Below, piece after piece: positions 23,470-35,867 of a stretch of DNA of 64,000 nucleotides; within the stretch, counting starts at the first letter, position 1; each line of letters opens with the position of its first letter. The DNA is taken from NCBI GenBank assembly GCA_029891385.1, contig CM057228.1, positions 84,494,964-84,558,963 on the forward strand, written 5' to 3'. The notes under the pieces are model-generated. The model saw only the letters and a program-made list of their open reading frames with translations, was not told the origin of the DNA and did not search any database. Source of the DNA: Erythroxylum novogranatense (lineage: Eukaryota; Streptophyta; Magnoliopsida; Malpighiales; Erythroxylaceae). The position numbers and the translations under genes are program-made.

Positions 23470-24694
23470 GACTCAATTCCCCCATCATCTCTCAAAAGCA
23501 TAACCTTTTTATTTGGGCATTGTGAAGTAATATGACCAGATCCCACACACTTAAAACATTTAATATCCCTGTGCTTAGTAGATGCGTTAACACTATTTGG
23601 GTGAGAATTTATATCTTTAGAGGTCGTCCCCTTATCTTTGGACTTGTCCCTATAGTCATTAGACTTGTCCTTGCCATTTTCTTCCTTTTTAGGTCACTTA
23701 GAACTCCAAGAACTTGAAGAATCGAAATTGTAAGCCTTGTTGGAGCTTTTACTCTTCAATTTCTTTTCAATTTTTATGGCCATGTTGACCAATTTCATTT
23801 ATCTCTATATAGGGATGTAACTCTACAATGTTGGCTATCTCCTTATTCAAACTAGCAAGAAACCAAGCCATGGTGGCTTCCCTTTCTTCTTCAATATCTG
23901 CCCTTATCATAGCCATTTCCACCTCTTTGTGGTAGTCCTCAACACTTTTAGTACTTTTTCTCAAAGTCTGGAGTTTTTGGTGCAACTCCCTATAGTAGTA
24001 ACTAGGCACAAAATGTCTCTTCATGATGGACTTCATCTCCTTCCATGTTTCAACAGGTATATCTCTAGCCCTTCTTCTATTCAGATGTAGTTGATCCTAC
24101 CAAACATCTGCATAGTCAGAGAATTCAACTGTTGCCAACTTCACCTTTTTTTTCTCTTAAATAGTTATGGCAAGTAAATGTCATTTCTACTTTCCTTTCC
24201 CACTCTAAGTAGGCTTCTGCGTCATTCCTCCCTTGGAAAGATGGAATCTTCATTTTGATGCTTCCTATGTTTCTATCAACTCTCTCAAGTTCTTCCTCAT
24301 CTCTACCCCTTTCAACTCTCCCCCTATGGCCTCCTTTATTTCAGCCTCTATCTCCTCTTCCTTCTCTTCCATAGTTTCGAACTTCAGGCCACTCCCTCTC
24401 ATCATCTTCTTTATAACCAACAACTTCTTCTTCATAGTTTTGGGGATTTCGAGCTATAGTTGAAGCTCTTTCTATTGGTGCATTATTAAATGAAAACTAT
24501 TACAATGCTCTGATCAATATGTCTTGTCTTTCAAACTTATCACTGACATCTCTAAACTTGTCCTCTATACTTAGAAATTGATTTTGCATAGTTGTTAAAG
24601 TAAAGAAAGTCTTATTTTGTTGTTCATTGTCACTTCCTTTTCCTTCGTTAGACTTCATATCACCATTACCATCCTTATCATTTGTCTTAGACAT
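23470..24694 (-). pseudogene. Element B gag
   Basis: I place the start at the ATG 24692-24694 (MSKTNDKDGNGD), followed by a mutated N-terminal region. The capsid core is open at 24036-23767: 'RHFVPSYYYRELHQKLQTLR', 'SVEDYHKEVEMAMIRADI', 'ATMAWFLASLNKEIANIVEL'. The nucleocapsid knuckle C-x2-C-x4-H-x4-C (CFKCVGSGHITSQC) lies at about 23505-23560. Stops separate these blocks. Confidence 0.82.
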
Positions 24695-25077
24695 GGTGTA
24701 AACTTGTAAGAAAAATGTTAGAAAGGACCTCACAATCACTCCCGCACGTGTTTTCCTCAAAATTAGATATACACTCGTGTTTTCACACAATATTAATGGC
24801 TTTTCACTATATAAGCTCATGCTCTTGCCTTTTACCTCTTAGGTGATGTCTTTAAATTTACTTTTCGTAAACTAATTAAACAAAACTAAGCAAATAGCAA
24901 GAACCACAAATTAATTGGAAAGAACAAGTAAATTCTAACAAGAAACGAAATAAGAACAATTCTAAAAGCAAAGTAATCCAGGAATAGAAATAAAATAGTA
25001 TGTTAATACATGAATGGAAAAGATGTGTATGGAATGATTTTTGTTTATAATTGAACAATATGAATGCAAAATTGTGA
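24695..25077 (-). other. Element B leader; PBS and LTR edge lost
   Basis: AT-rich sequence upstream of gag. I do not recognise a primer-binding site or the LTR sequence corresponding to 14811-15090. The region ends at about 25078, where truncated element C LTR begins. A deletion across this junction is inferred. Confidence 0.45.
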
Positions 25078-27038
25078 AGGTGCGATTACAAGGAATGATG
25101 GTACAATTGTGAGGAATAAGGTACGATCGTAAGAGGGCCTGGTGCGATCATGATCGAAGCTGTCTAGCATAAACATCCTATGTCGTATCACTAAATTAAA
25201 ATGATCATAAATTTTAACTCCGATATCCAAAAATTTCATACTATATATTGTTGGAAATCTAGAAAGATAAGTTACAACTTTCATGAAGACAATTTTGTCT
25301 AATTCATTCTAGATCAATCCAGTTTTTCCTCTGAAGTCAGAACACCAATTTTACCCTTATAAATGACTTGAAAATGCAATGTACTACTTAAAAGGTTAAA
25401 AACAAAACGCAATCCTATTTCATTAATGAATCCAACAATGTTTGAACAAGCTTTACTTACATATCTCATACACATCAAAAGCTTAATACAAAATACAAAA
25501 GGATGCTCAATAATGATATGTCGAAAAGCTATCCAAAATGTTCACTAACTTAGTACAAAAGATCTTTAACTATCTTGGAGTTTCCGAATGCCTTACAAGA
25601 ATCACTAATCTTCTCATTCTGCAGCTGAGGATTGGAAAATATTGGGTTAAGTTACAATGCTCAGTGGCTAATATATTTAAAGCCATCCGTAATTAGCCAC
25701 AAATTCAAGCATATGTATATAAGTATATCAATATATCTCATTTTATCTAGAAACTCAATCATCCATAGTTCAAACTCACAAACTCATATTTAAGCAATTA
25801 ACATCACAAAAATCAACTCATAAATATTAATCCATCCATGCATAACTCTCAATTATTCATCATGTTCATAAATCAAATGCAAGGCACAAATAAATGACTC
25901 GAGGGTTCCATAGAATGAAATGGAGAAACTGAAGTTTACACTATAAACGAAATAAGTCCATTTTTCGGAGCTCATATGCCACAAGTAGGCAGCCGGAAGA
26001 AGGCTCTTGTCAACGTGCATGTGATGAATGAAGTGGTTCCTCTCTTTCCCATACAAAAGCACATATTCATACTCAATTCATTTCATCATATGCTCATACT
26101 TTCATGCTTTTTCATCTTTTCATTTAATTCAAAATGTCATAACCTTTGTCAAGGTATAACGTAGTCACAATTAATCATGCATTTTCAAGCACTCACAACA
26201 ATTCAACTTCAAGCAAACCAAATTCAAACAATCAAACATACACACACATAGGCAAGAATTCGACCAATTACACAATAACTATAAATACATTACCCACCTA
26301 ATTTACTCAAAAATCCAAACTTAAGGTTGTCTTTCCTCTTGCTTTTGGGTAAGATTTTCTTGATTCCCTTCAAATAAACCAATTTCTATTCAAACAGTAT
26401 TCCAATGTAAATTCATAAACGTCAATAATCACAAAATAAAGATAAATAATAAAATGGGCTTAGACTTAATATACCCATAGTCTATCTAAGTTAGTTAAAC
26501 CAAAACCCTAATTCAAAACCCACTAAAATCAAAATGGGTCTCATCTTCTTCCAACACAAACCCTTTCTCTACTTTTTTCTCTACCTAGACAAGAGAGAAA
26601 GATGAACTTACCTTAAACAAGCTTGATTTCTCTTCTTCCCACGTTTTCTTCTTCTTTCTTAGCTTCTCCCATGATTTTCTTCTCTTCATTCTCTCTTCTA
26701 TACATTTTTCTTCTCTTACTTTCGCTCTTCCACGATTTCTTCTCTTATTCTTTTATTTCAAGAAGGATCCAAAGCATATCTTCCAGATTGGGTGTCTCGG
26801 TAACATTTTTGGTGTCTTTCCAAAATTACCCCTCACTTGTTTGGTTCTCTCAAATTTGCCATTATGTCCTTTAGCTCCTTAAGTCCATTTAAATCTAATA
26901 CCTTAACCATACACTAATTTCATTCTAACACTCTATTCCAAATTTAAATTTCTACTTATACTCCCTAAAATAATGGGCTCAATTCTAAAAATAATGAATC
27001 AATTAAATCAATAATAATAAAAAATTTGGCATCCAACA
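25078..27038 (-). repeat. Element C 3' LTR (left), truncated
   Basis: Aligns with 56050-57997 of the right LTR, for example 'cttaatacaaaatacaaaaggatgctcaataatgatatg' in both (split here only as a landmark near 25483 and 56500). About 450-490 bp corresponding to the left end of the right LTR is missing. Truncation falls in the 20-21 bp word array: four units remain, at 25079, 25100, 25120 and 25141. Confidence 0.88.
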
Positions 27039-27059
27039 ATTCTCCCTTTTTTAAAGAAT

Positions 27060-27548
27060 TTCGTCCTCGAAATTCTTACATGAGTCATTAAAGAGGTGTC
27101 GGTACTTCTCCTTCATTACTTCTAAAGGCTCTTAAGTGGCCTTTTCCGTAGAATGGTTCTTCCATAAGACCTTAACCAGCTTCACTGTCTTGCTTCTTAA
27201 GACCTTTTCCTTCGAATCTAGAATCTTCACTAGTTGTTCTTCATAAGTCAAATCCTCCCTTAACTGAACCTTGTAAGGTTGGACTATATGCGAAGGATCA
27301 GATCGTTACTTTCTTAACATCGATACATGGAAGACATTGTGAATCTTAGACAACTCTAGTGGTAAAGCTAACTTATAGGCTAAAGGCCTAATCTTCTCAA
27401 TGATCTCATAAGGGCCTATGCATCTTGAACTAAGCTTGCCCTTTTTACCAAATCTTAAGACTCCCTTCCATGGAGAAGCTCTAAGAAACACTTTATCTCC
27501 AATTTCAAATTTCATATCCTTTCTATATGCATCTGTATAACTCTTCAT
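27060..27548 (-). pseudogene. Element C integrase C-terminus and chromodomain
   Basis: Minus strand: 'FEIGDKVFLRASPWKGVLRF', 'GKKGKLSSRCIGPYEIIEKI' and 'LPLELSKIHNVFHVSMLRK', then a stop at 27306, then in the same style 'DLTYEEQLVKILDSKEKVLR', 'LVKVLWKNHSTEKAT', a stop where Trp is expected, and 'EPLEVMKEKYRHLF'. The last part is a chromodomain, which in chromoviruses directs integration to particular chromatin. The frame ends at the usual 'aatttcgaggacgaaatt' sequence before the purine tract. Confidence 0.88.
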
Positions 27549-27650
27549 TATGTCTTGAGCTGCTTTAAGTTTCTATTTTACCAATTTAATTTTGTCAACT
27601 GTGACTTATACCAACTAAGACCCTAAAAGCCTTCTTTCACCTCCCTAATC

Positions 27651-28470
27651 CTAATAAATAGGAGTTCTGCACCTTCTACCATATAAAGCTTCATAAGGTG
27701 CCATCTCAATTCCTAAGAGATAGGAATTATTGTAAGCAAATTCAATCAAAGCCAAATGATCATCCCATGAGCCTTTGAAATCCATAGCACAAGCTCTTAA
27801 CATTACCTCCAAGGTCTGTATTGTCCTCTTCGATTGACCATCAGTCTGTGGATGGAAAGCTGTACTAAAATGCAACTTAGTTCTCAAAGCCTCTTGTAAG
27901 CTTTCCCAGAATTTGGAGGTGAACCTGGGATCTCTATTCGAGACTATTGAACTTGGAATCTCATGAAGTATGATTATTTTATCTATATATTTCTTGACCA
28001 AATCATTCAAAGAATCCTTCTGTTTAATTGGCAAAAAATGCGTGGACTTGGTTAGCCTATCAATAATCACCCATATTGCATCATGCTTCTTGTTAGTCCT
28101 CGACAATCTCATCAAGAAATCCATTATAATCTTCTCCCATTTCCATTCCAGAATAGACAAAGTTTTAAGCTTGCCTAATGGTGCCTGATATTCAACCTTA
28201 ACTTGCTAGCACACTGAGCATCTTTTAGCATATTCTGCAACTTCTTTCTTCATTCCTTTCTACCAAAAATGCTCTTTCAAATCTCTATACATTTTATACT
28301 TCCTAGGTGCATTGTATAAGGTATATTGTGTGACTCATCAAGAATCTCTTCTTTCAACTCTTGCATATCGGGAACATATAATCTATTACCCACTACCATC
28401 AATCCATCTTCTCTTATCTCTATTACAGAAGGTTTACCATTTTTAATCTCTTCTTTGAGCCTGCTCAAAT
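27651..28470 (-). pseudogene. Element C integrase zinc finger and core
   Basis: Open 28160-27651 on the minus strand. Core residues: 'WEKIIMDFLMRLSRT' (first Asp), 'SSIVSNRDPRFTSKFW' (second, within the SNRDPRF block), 'FHPQTDGQSKRTIQTLE', where the usual third acidic residue appears as Lys, then 'LALIEFAYNNSY' and 'APYEALYGRRCRTPI'. The zinc finger region (28470-28170) is degenerate; 28468-28277 opens 'MSRLKEEIKNGKPSVIEI'. Confidence 0.85.
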
Positions 28471-28483
28471 ACTCATCTTGCTC

Positions 28484-29179
28484 CTACAATTCCTTAATCT
28501 TTTCATTCAACATTGGCCTTAATTTAAAATTAGCCAATACACAATCATATTCAACTTGCCTCGATGTCACCTTATGTTTGGCTAATTCCTTCAACAAAGG
28601 AAGATATACCGTCTCTACATCTGCCATAGTATATTTCCTACTTAATACATCCACTACCACATTAGCTTTCCCTGGATGGTAGTCTATCATCAAATCATAA
28701 TCTTTCAGTAATTCCAACCACATTCACTGTCTCAAATTTAAATCTTTTTGGCTCATTAAATACTTAAGACTCTTGTGGTCTGTAAACACCTTAGTAGTGA
28801 CTTCATACAAATAATGTTTTCATATCTTCAATGCAAGAATTATGGCCGTTAATTCCAAGTCATGCGTAGGATAATTCATCTCATAGGGTTTTAATTGCCT
28901 AGAAGCATAAGCAATTACTTTATCTCCTTGCATTAATATATAGCCTAAACCCTTTCTTGAAGCATCACTATTTATTGTATACCCATCACTATTGGAAAGC
29001 AAAATCAAAATCGGTGTAGTTGTGAACCTATTTTTGAATTTCGCATAGCTCATTTGACATTCTTCTGTCCACACAAACTTCAAGTTCTTCCTCTTCAATT
29101 TGGAAAATGGGGTTGCTATTATGGAGAAACCCTTCATAAACCTTCTGTAATAGTTAGCTAAATCTAAGAAACTCCTCAC
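28484..29179 (-). pseudogene. Element C RNase H
   Basis: Minus strand 29179-28820: '[20 protein letters not shown]' (RT connection), '[19 protein letters not shown]', '[18 protein letters not shown]' (Asp), '[20 protein letters not shown]', '[12 protein letters not shown]', then a stop. It continues at 28723-28484 with 'YDLMIDYHPGKANVVVDVLS' and the linker toward the integrase. Confidence 0.87.
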
Positions 29180-29550
29180 TTTTGCTAAATTCTTAGGTGC
29201 TTCCTATTTAACCACAACTTTTATTTTCTTCGGATCCACATGTACTTTTTTCTCCTAAATCACATGTACAAGGAACACTACTTCCTTTAGCCAAAATTCA
29301 CATTTGTTGAACTCGAGATACAACTCATTCTTCCTCAATGTCTCCAAGGCAATCCTCAAATACTCTTCATGCTCCTTGTCACTCTTGGAATAAACCAAAA
29401 TATCATCAATAAAGACTGATAAATCGGTCTAAGAAAGGTTTAAAGACTTTATTCATTAAGTCCATGAAAGCTGTAGGGGCATTTGTCAATCTAAAGGGCA
29501 TCACTAAGAGGTCAAAATCTCTATATCGTGTTCTAAAAGCAATCTTTGAC
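29180..29550 (-). pseudogene. Element C RT, C-terminal half
   Basis: Minus strand from 29545: '[18 protein letters not shown]', then '[18 protein letters not shown]' and '[17 protein letters not shown]'. The N-terminal half lies at 53149-53432 and ends '[10 protein letters not shown]', so RT is split by element E. Small indels are present around the catalytic DD. Confidence 0.85.
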
Positions 29551-32023
29551 TATTGGCCCCTGAATTTTTTTATTTATTTTATTAAGCATGATTGCAATAA
29601 ATTTTGTATTCTTGCTAGATAAATCATTTTATTTGGAGTTTAATTAGCAAGTCAAAGTTAGGAGGATTTATTGCTTGGATTGATGGAATTAAAGTATTTA
29701 ATGTTGTAAGAATGTATTAAGCGCAAAATTGGCAAGTCACTTTAGGTTAAAAGACATAAGGCTTATGTTGGAGGGCAAAAGGGAATTGTATGATTATTAA
29801 GAGTGTAGAAAAGGGAAATTGTGAGTGAGAAGAGAGAAAGAAGGAGAGTGTCATGGAAGGAGAGGAAAAAGAAGAGAAAAGCTAGGGTTTTGGAGATTCT
29901 TGAAGAGTTTGAAGAATTTGAAGCCTCGACAAGCAAGTTATGCTTTAAATTTCGTGGGTTTGGTTAAATGAAACTTAAATGAATTTGAATATGTGTAGAA
30001 AGTTGTTGGTGAATGATATAAACAAATGTTCTCTTATAGGGTTAATGATCAAAGATAGATTATGATGTATTTGTCAATGATATTGGGTTGAAATGAAGTT
30101 GAAAATGAAGTAGAAGAGAGGACTTAGGTTTAAGATAGGTATATGTGAAATGTGGGAAGTAAAAAGATGGAAAATGTAGCAAAACATGTTCTTATAATTG
30201 GTTTTTGTGAAAGTTCGCTGCAGTGATATCAACTTTCCTACATATAATATTTTTTGTTATTTTAGTGTAGTTATCCAAATGGAATAATTTTTTATTTGGA
30301 GTAAAATAGAGACATAGGGCTACAAATTGTATGAAGAAATGAAGTTCTATTTCAGTATCTAAGAATTTCAATTTTTGAATAGATGTTGATCATAGAATGT
30401 TGTTTTAGTATAAGAATAGCCCCAGAATGTTTGGGGGTATAAATTTTGGATTACTGAACCAAATTGAATAATTTTAGTGTCATTAGAAAATTAATACAAC
30501 GAGGAATTCTCTTTAGAAGAAAGTGTTAACAAATTTTGTCATTTACTTGATCAAAATGATCATGGAAAATTGACCCAAAGGTTTGAATTTATGGAATGGT
30601 TTTGGTTCATGAAGCTTAGGAAATGCATGGGTTAAGTACTCTAAAATCATATTAGTGAATGTATTTTTTTTAGGATTCTCAAATTAGAATTCCTATTGAA
30701 TTGGGATTTTGTTATTGTAAAATGAAATAAAGAAGGGGATCAAGAGAAGCAAAATGAGTAAGAGGAAAGACATCCTTAAGCCAATTCCTTAAGTAACATG
30801 TTTATAATAGAGTAAATAAGCCACTAAATGTTTTCTTTGAATTAAGAAAGTTTAATAATTTCAATTGCATAATAGACGTCACATTTATTGTTTCTTGAAT
30901 GGATTGTAAAATTGTTATATGTTGATATATTAATTGTGTTGATGACTTATGAAAAGACTTTGAAAAAGATTCTTTTTGAAAAGATAAATGTTTATAAGAA
31001 TTAGGTTTTTGGAAATGATTTTTGAAATATCTCATGTTCATGAAAACAAGTTTCCAAAATGTGCCATATTGTCAAACTGTTTTCAATTCATGAATTACAT
31101 GATATGTGGGTTTGGTGTAATCCATTCAAAAATGTCATGTGCACGTTGACCAAGTTAAAAGCTTTTCTCGCCTGCCTGGTAATGGCACGAAACTCCTTCA
31201 TGGACTCTCTCAAGTTTAGAGCTACGCAAAACTACTATGTGGGATTATGATAGTGCGTCAAGTTTATAACTACACAGGACCATTATGTGAAAATGTGTAG
31301 TTTGTCATGTTCATGGATTTACCCAAACCATTCTGATGTGTTTATGTGCTTATGATATGTTAATAAGTTTGATGCATACATGATTTGAAATTTGTGAATG
31401 GTTAAGAATTTGAGAATAATACGTTTTATAAATTCAAGTAGATTTTGTGTTGACAAATGAAAATTTGAAAATTTTTGTTTATTTTTTTGTTATAAACTGT
31501 TACCCACGAGCTTTAAGCTCACCCTTTTATCCGTCCCTGTAACATCCCATCACCGATGGGAAGGGTAAAATAGTAATTTGAGACGGGTTATGAGTGAGTA
31601 AACTAGTCTCGGTATGTTCATGCATAATATGACCTCCATATATGCACAAATTGTAATTTTTGTAAATGCACATGATTGTACATGCATTCCTGACATTTTC
31701 CGGCATATGTGTTTATTGTGGAAAAATATGAATTGGTGCTTGAACATGGAATTGAAGTGGATTTTTGTGTGTTTTACATTTTTATGGAAATTTAGGAATT
31801 TTTCTGAAAATTTTTCGGGATACCTTTTCGGACCAAAAAATTTACAAGTGACAGACTGATTTGGTTTCCGGTATCGAAAATGACTGTCCAATGGCACTGA
31901 AAAAATTGATACATGATTTTAGGATTTATTACTTTGAACCATTGAAATTTGGAGAGAAATTGGACTAGAAATTGAATTAAAATTTGAAAAAAGACCTGAA
32001 GAATGCTTTAAACCAGGACAAGT

Positions 32024-32047
32024 GGCAAGTGACACATGTCACTTGCC
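32024..32047. promoter_or_regulatory. 11+11 bp inverted repeat next to the F LTR TATA box
   Basis: Arms GGCAAGTGACA and TGTCACTTGCC separated by CA, ending 24 bp before the TATA box. It is identical in the other LTR at 39905-39928. The centre contains the E-box-like CACATG. The regulatory role is inferred. Confidence 0.65.
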
Positions 32048-32071
32048 TACTTAGTCTTATTCTCACTTGTT

Positions 32072-32081
32072 TATATAAATA
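32072..32081 (+). promoter_or_regulatory. TATA box of the F 5' LTR
   Basis: 'tatataaata' preceded by the inverted repeat; also present in the 3' LTR near 39953. It places the LTR transcription start near 32100-32110 by usual plant spacing. Confidence 0.6.
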
Positions 32082-35000
32082 TCCTAAGTTTGGCAAGCTT
32101 CCACGAGATGCTAAGTTGAGAAAGTGAAGGTTGTTTCTAAAGTGATTTTTCCTTCTCCTTCTCATCATCCGAAAGTCTACTTTCCCTCCTCCTTCATTTG
32201 TTTCTTCCTTCTTTTAAATTGCTACTCTTCTCTTCTACCTTAAGTGCTTCCTTACCATGTGTTCAAGCTTAAGCCTACTACATCCCTTAAAAATGGAGAT
32301 TGTCGTGTATGTGAAGTGAGGTAGAGGAGTTTGGGAAAAACTAGGAAGATTTAAGCTTGTTTAGGTAAGAATTAAGATGCATTTATTATGCTTTATGGTG
32401 CTTAAATTTCATGAAGTTTGTGTGTTGATTGTATGGGCATAAGTTTATGTTTGTGTAAGGATTAATGATGTTTAACATGTGTAGTGTGTGAATTGTGTGT
32501 TTTGAAGTGGTTTTGATGATGTTAGATGATTAATTCTTAAAAGGAAATGATGGAGCATGTGTGCTGGAATTTTGTGGGGTTATGTTCAAGTGAATGTCTT
32601 GATAATTTTGTGGCTGAATTAGAGATTAAATTGGAGGCTTATTGATGTAGGAATGAGGTTAGAATGAAAGGAGTTGTGTTAGGATTAAAATATGAAAAAT
32701 TTCTTTTGTGTAGGTTTCAGGTTTTTGGTCATAACTTTTGTTATGGGTGTCCTATTGAGTTGAGGTTTGGCTTAAATTAAACCTAAGAAGTATGGCTAGA
32801 TTTCATATGAAGGAAGTTTTGTTCAATTATGGCTTTAAGGGTTTTAAATTGGGCTTGGAAAGTGAGTTGTAGGTGCTGTATGAACAGTAATCCGAACCTT
32901 ATGACCTGAAATTTTGATGATTTTTTTAAGGTTGATTTGGATTGAATTTGCTAATTTGGTCTTCATGAAAGTTGAATATTTTTGTGTTAGCTTTCTAACG
33001 CCACTAAGGATGAATTTTTTTGATTTGTAGGTTGAAATTTATGATTTATTAATGTTCAGGTGGTAATTCAACCCAAAATGTGTGTTGGTGGGCAAATGCT
33101 CTAAGTGCATAGGTTTTGTGCTTTTTGTGTTCTGATATTAATTTTGGATTGTTAAGGGTGAAATTGACTCAAGTGATCTTCTGGAAAGTTGTAGAGGATT
33201 TCTGTAGCTTTCTAATGAGGTATAATATGCAAATTTTGGATGTAAGGATTGTAAGTTGTGAATTTGTAAAGTTTGGATATGGGTTAGGTTTTATGCTGTT
33301 TTAACAAGCTTAATAGGGCAACCACATTAATGGGTGAATTTGAACTGGTTATTGATGGAATTTGTTTCTGAGTCCTTCATAATAATTGTAGCTTGTTTTC
33401 TTATCTTTTCCGTGATATAGAGAATGTAATTTTTTGACAATGGGTTAGAAAGTTATGAATTTTGTAAGATTGGGTTATTGTTGAGAATAATTTGGGTAGG
33501 CAAAAGATTTGCTTGAGAATTTGATTTGGTTAGGGCTGGAATTGGTTTCCAAGTTGTTCATTAAAGTTGTAGCATTTGTTTTTATCTTTTGATTGGTATA
33601 AAATTATGAATTTTTGGAAAAGGGGATGAAAAGTTATAAATTTTAGAAAGATGTTGTACTGTTGTGGTAAATGTGTGATTAGGCAGTGTCTTTGAGTGCA
33701 TTTTTGACACCCTTAGAGGTGAAATTGAATTTTTAGCTCTTTATGAAACTTGTGGGATTTTCTGAGAGCTTTCCAACGAGACCTAATTTGTGTTTTTTTT
33801 TGGATATTTGTGTAAAAAGATAAGGGTTTTGAAGGAAGAGAAGAAGGTATTTGGTGAAATTGAAAAAAAAAGAAAAAAAGAAAATTTGAAAAAAAATGAA
33901 AATTTCAGATCCTCGCACGCCCTCGCGAGAGTGATTTTTCTAAAAAATTAATTAATATTTTTATTTTTATTATTTTTATTTATTATTTCTATTTTTGTCT
34001 TAATTTAATTCTTTTGTCAATTATTTTTTCACCCGACATCCGATTGACCTGATTCTCGAGGCATCAGATTCGTGTAATATTTAATTTCAGTTATTTGTGA
34101 AATTGGAAATTTTTAGAGATGAAATTGACAGGGATTAATTAGGTTGAAGTGAGAGGACTGGGTAATTTTTTTTCTGGTCTGTCTTTTATTAATAATTGGA
34201 CCTATAGAGGTCCGAATTGAGTTATTTTAGTGTCCATAGCTTTCAAATTTTTAGATAAATTTTTGTGACGGGAATTGGTTAGGTCGAAGTGAGGAGATCG
34301 GGTAATGTTTTTTTTGATCCGTCTTGTATTTATTATTAGACCTATAAAGGTCCAAATAGAGTGTTTTTAGTGTCTATGGGTTTCTAATTTTTAGAAGAAC
34401 ACTTTATGACGGGAAATTGTGATATAGTGCCAGGAATGTCACGAACATGCATTGTACACATTTTAATTGCTACCTGTGTATTATTAAATATTTCTGAGTT
34501 TACCTTTGGTGATGGTGAATACTGTGGATTGTTTAGAGGCGCATTTGAAACGTCAACACACGGACGTTGCCGAGACTTCCAGGCTTTAGCTTCAAAAACA
34601 AATGTGAGTGACCTAGATGGTTTCTCAATTATTATTTGTTTCTTATTATGCGTTTATAACTCTGTGGAGAATAATGGTGGGCTTGTGCGTTTGTTTATGA
34701 CTGGATTCCGGACCGAAGGTGTCCGATGCATTGGGAGATTATGACATAGAAGTGCTGTTGTCTGAGAATTTGGGAACTCTGTGTTTTAAATGTGATCAAA
34801 TGTGAGTGTGATTTTCATGTGAAAAATTGTGAACTAATTGGTTGAATGTGATAATTGGGAATGATTGTGATGTTGATATGGTTTCATTTTGACCTATGCA
34901 TTCCATGCATACAAGGCATGATCATATAATAACAGTTGTGACCGGAGTAGCCACCGAGATCTACAAGCTCAATGTTTATATGTGGGCTTCGAGCCCCACA

Positions 35001-35867
35001 GTGATTCAGAGCCTCGGGCTCAACGATTAATGCGCCCATATTGGGATAGTTCAGAGCCTCAGGCTCAACGATTAATGGGACAGTACAGGCGCTCGGTCAC
35101 AACACCGTAATAAATGAAAAAAAGGTGTCACATAGGTGTGTCATATACATTTGATTTAATCATTTGGATTAAGTAAAAGGCAAATGCCTTATGTTTCTGT
35201 GGTACCAATCGTGTGGTATTTTTGAAAGTGGATTATGAAACAATTGTATTATGCTTGCGTGTTGTATGAAATCAATTGGTTCTGAATGTCTAATCGAATG
35301 AAAAGTATCAAATTGTCTGTACTCAAGTGAAATTGTGAAATGTGATCAGACATGTAACAAAGAAAATATATGTTATGTGAATTAATGAGTTGCATGAATT
35401 GAGTGAACCATCGATGATGGTTACCTCACTGAGTTCGCAAAACTTAGCCAAAATTTGCAATTATTTTTCAGGACCCAGAAGAATACCCCGTTAGGCAACG
35501 GGCGTATAGCAACCACATATGAGTGAGATAAGAGGTCGGGATCAGTTCTCGTTTGCAGTAGTGTCTGAGAATAATTGTGTTTTTCGGAATTTTTATACAA
35601 ATGATTAGGTACAAATGATTAGGTCATGTTGTAAAGTCAATAAACTGAACGAAATTGTATTTATAAAAGGGCCCCCGTGATCATTGAACTCACTGATGAT
35701 TATTTATGTAAATCGTTTTCCGCATAATATGTAAAGTATGTGTATGTTTCAAAAAAAAATTTATACTGAGTTTTGACTGAGTGATGTAACACGCCACCCT
35801 AACAGGGCACGGACTCGGATATCACCATCGATGTCGGGTTCGGGTCATGCGGGAGTGGGGTGTTACA

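Larger units (their letters stand above)
31538..35867 (+). repeat. Element F 5' LTR
   Basis: Starts TGTAACATCCCATCACC and ends GGGGTGTTACA. Aligns along its length with 39418-42536 plus 51086-52314. Open frames that recur in both LTR copies (for example 34406-34744 and 42302-42550) have no recognised domain and are not called genes. Confidence 0.92.

Noticed and set aside
31550..31897. 115-codon minus-strand ORF repeated at 39430-39777
   Set aside because: Duplicate LTR sequence, low complexity, no domain; most likely chance.
34406..34744. 112-codon ORF, also partly present at 42302-42550
   Set aside because: Lies inside both F LTRs, no recognised domain, and frame ends differ between copies; recurrence is explained by LTR duplication.
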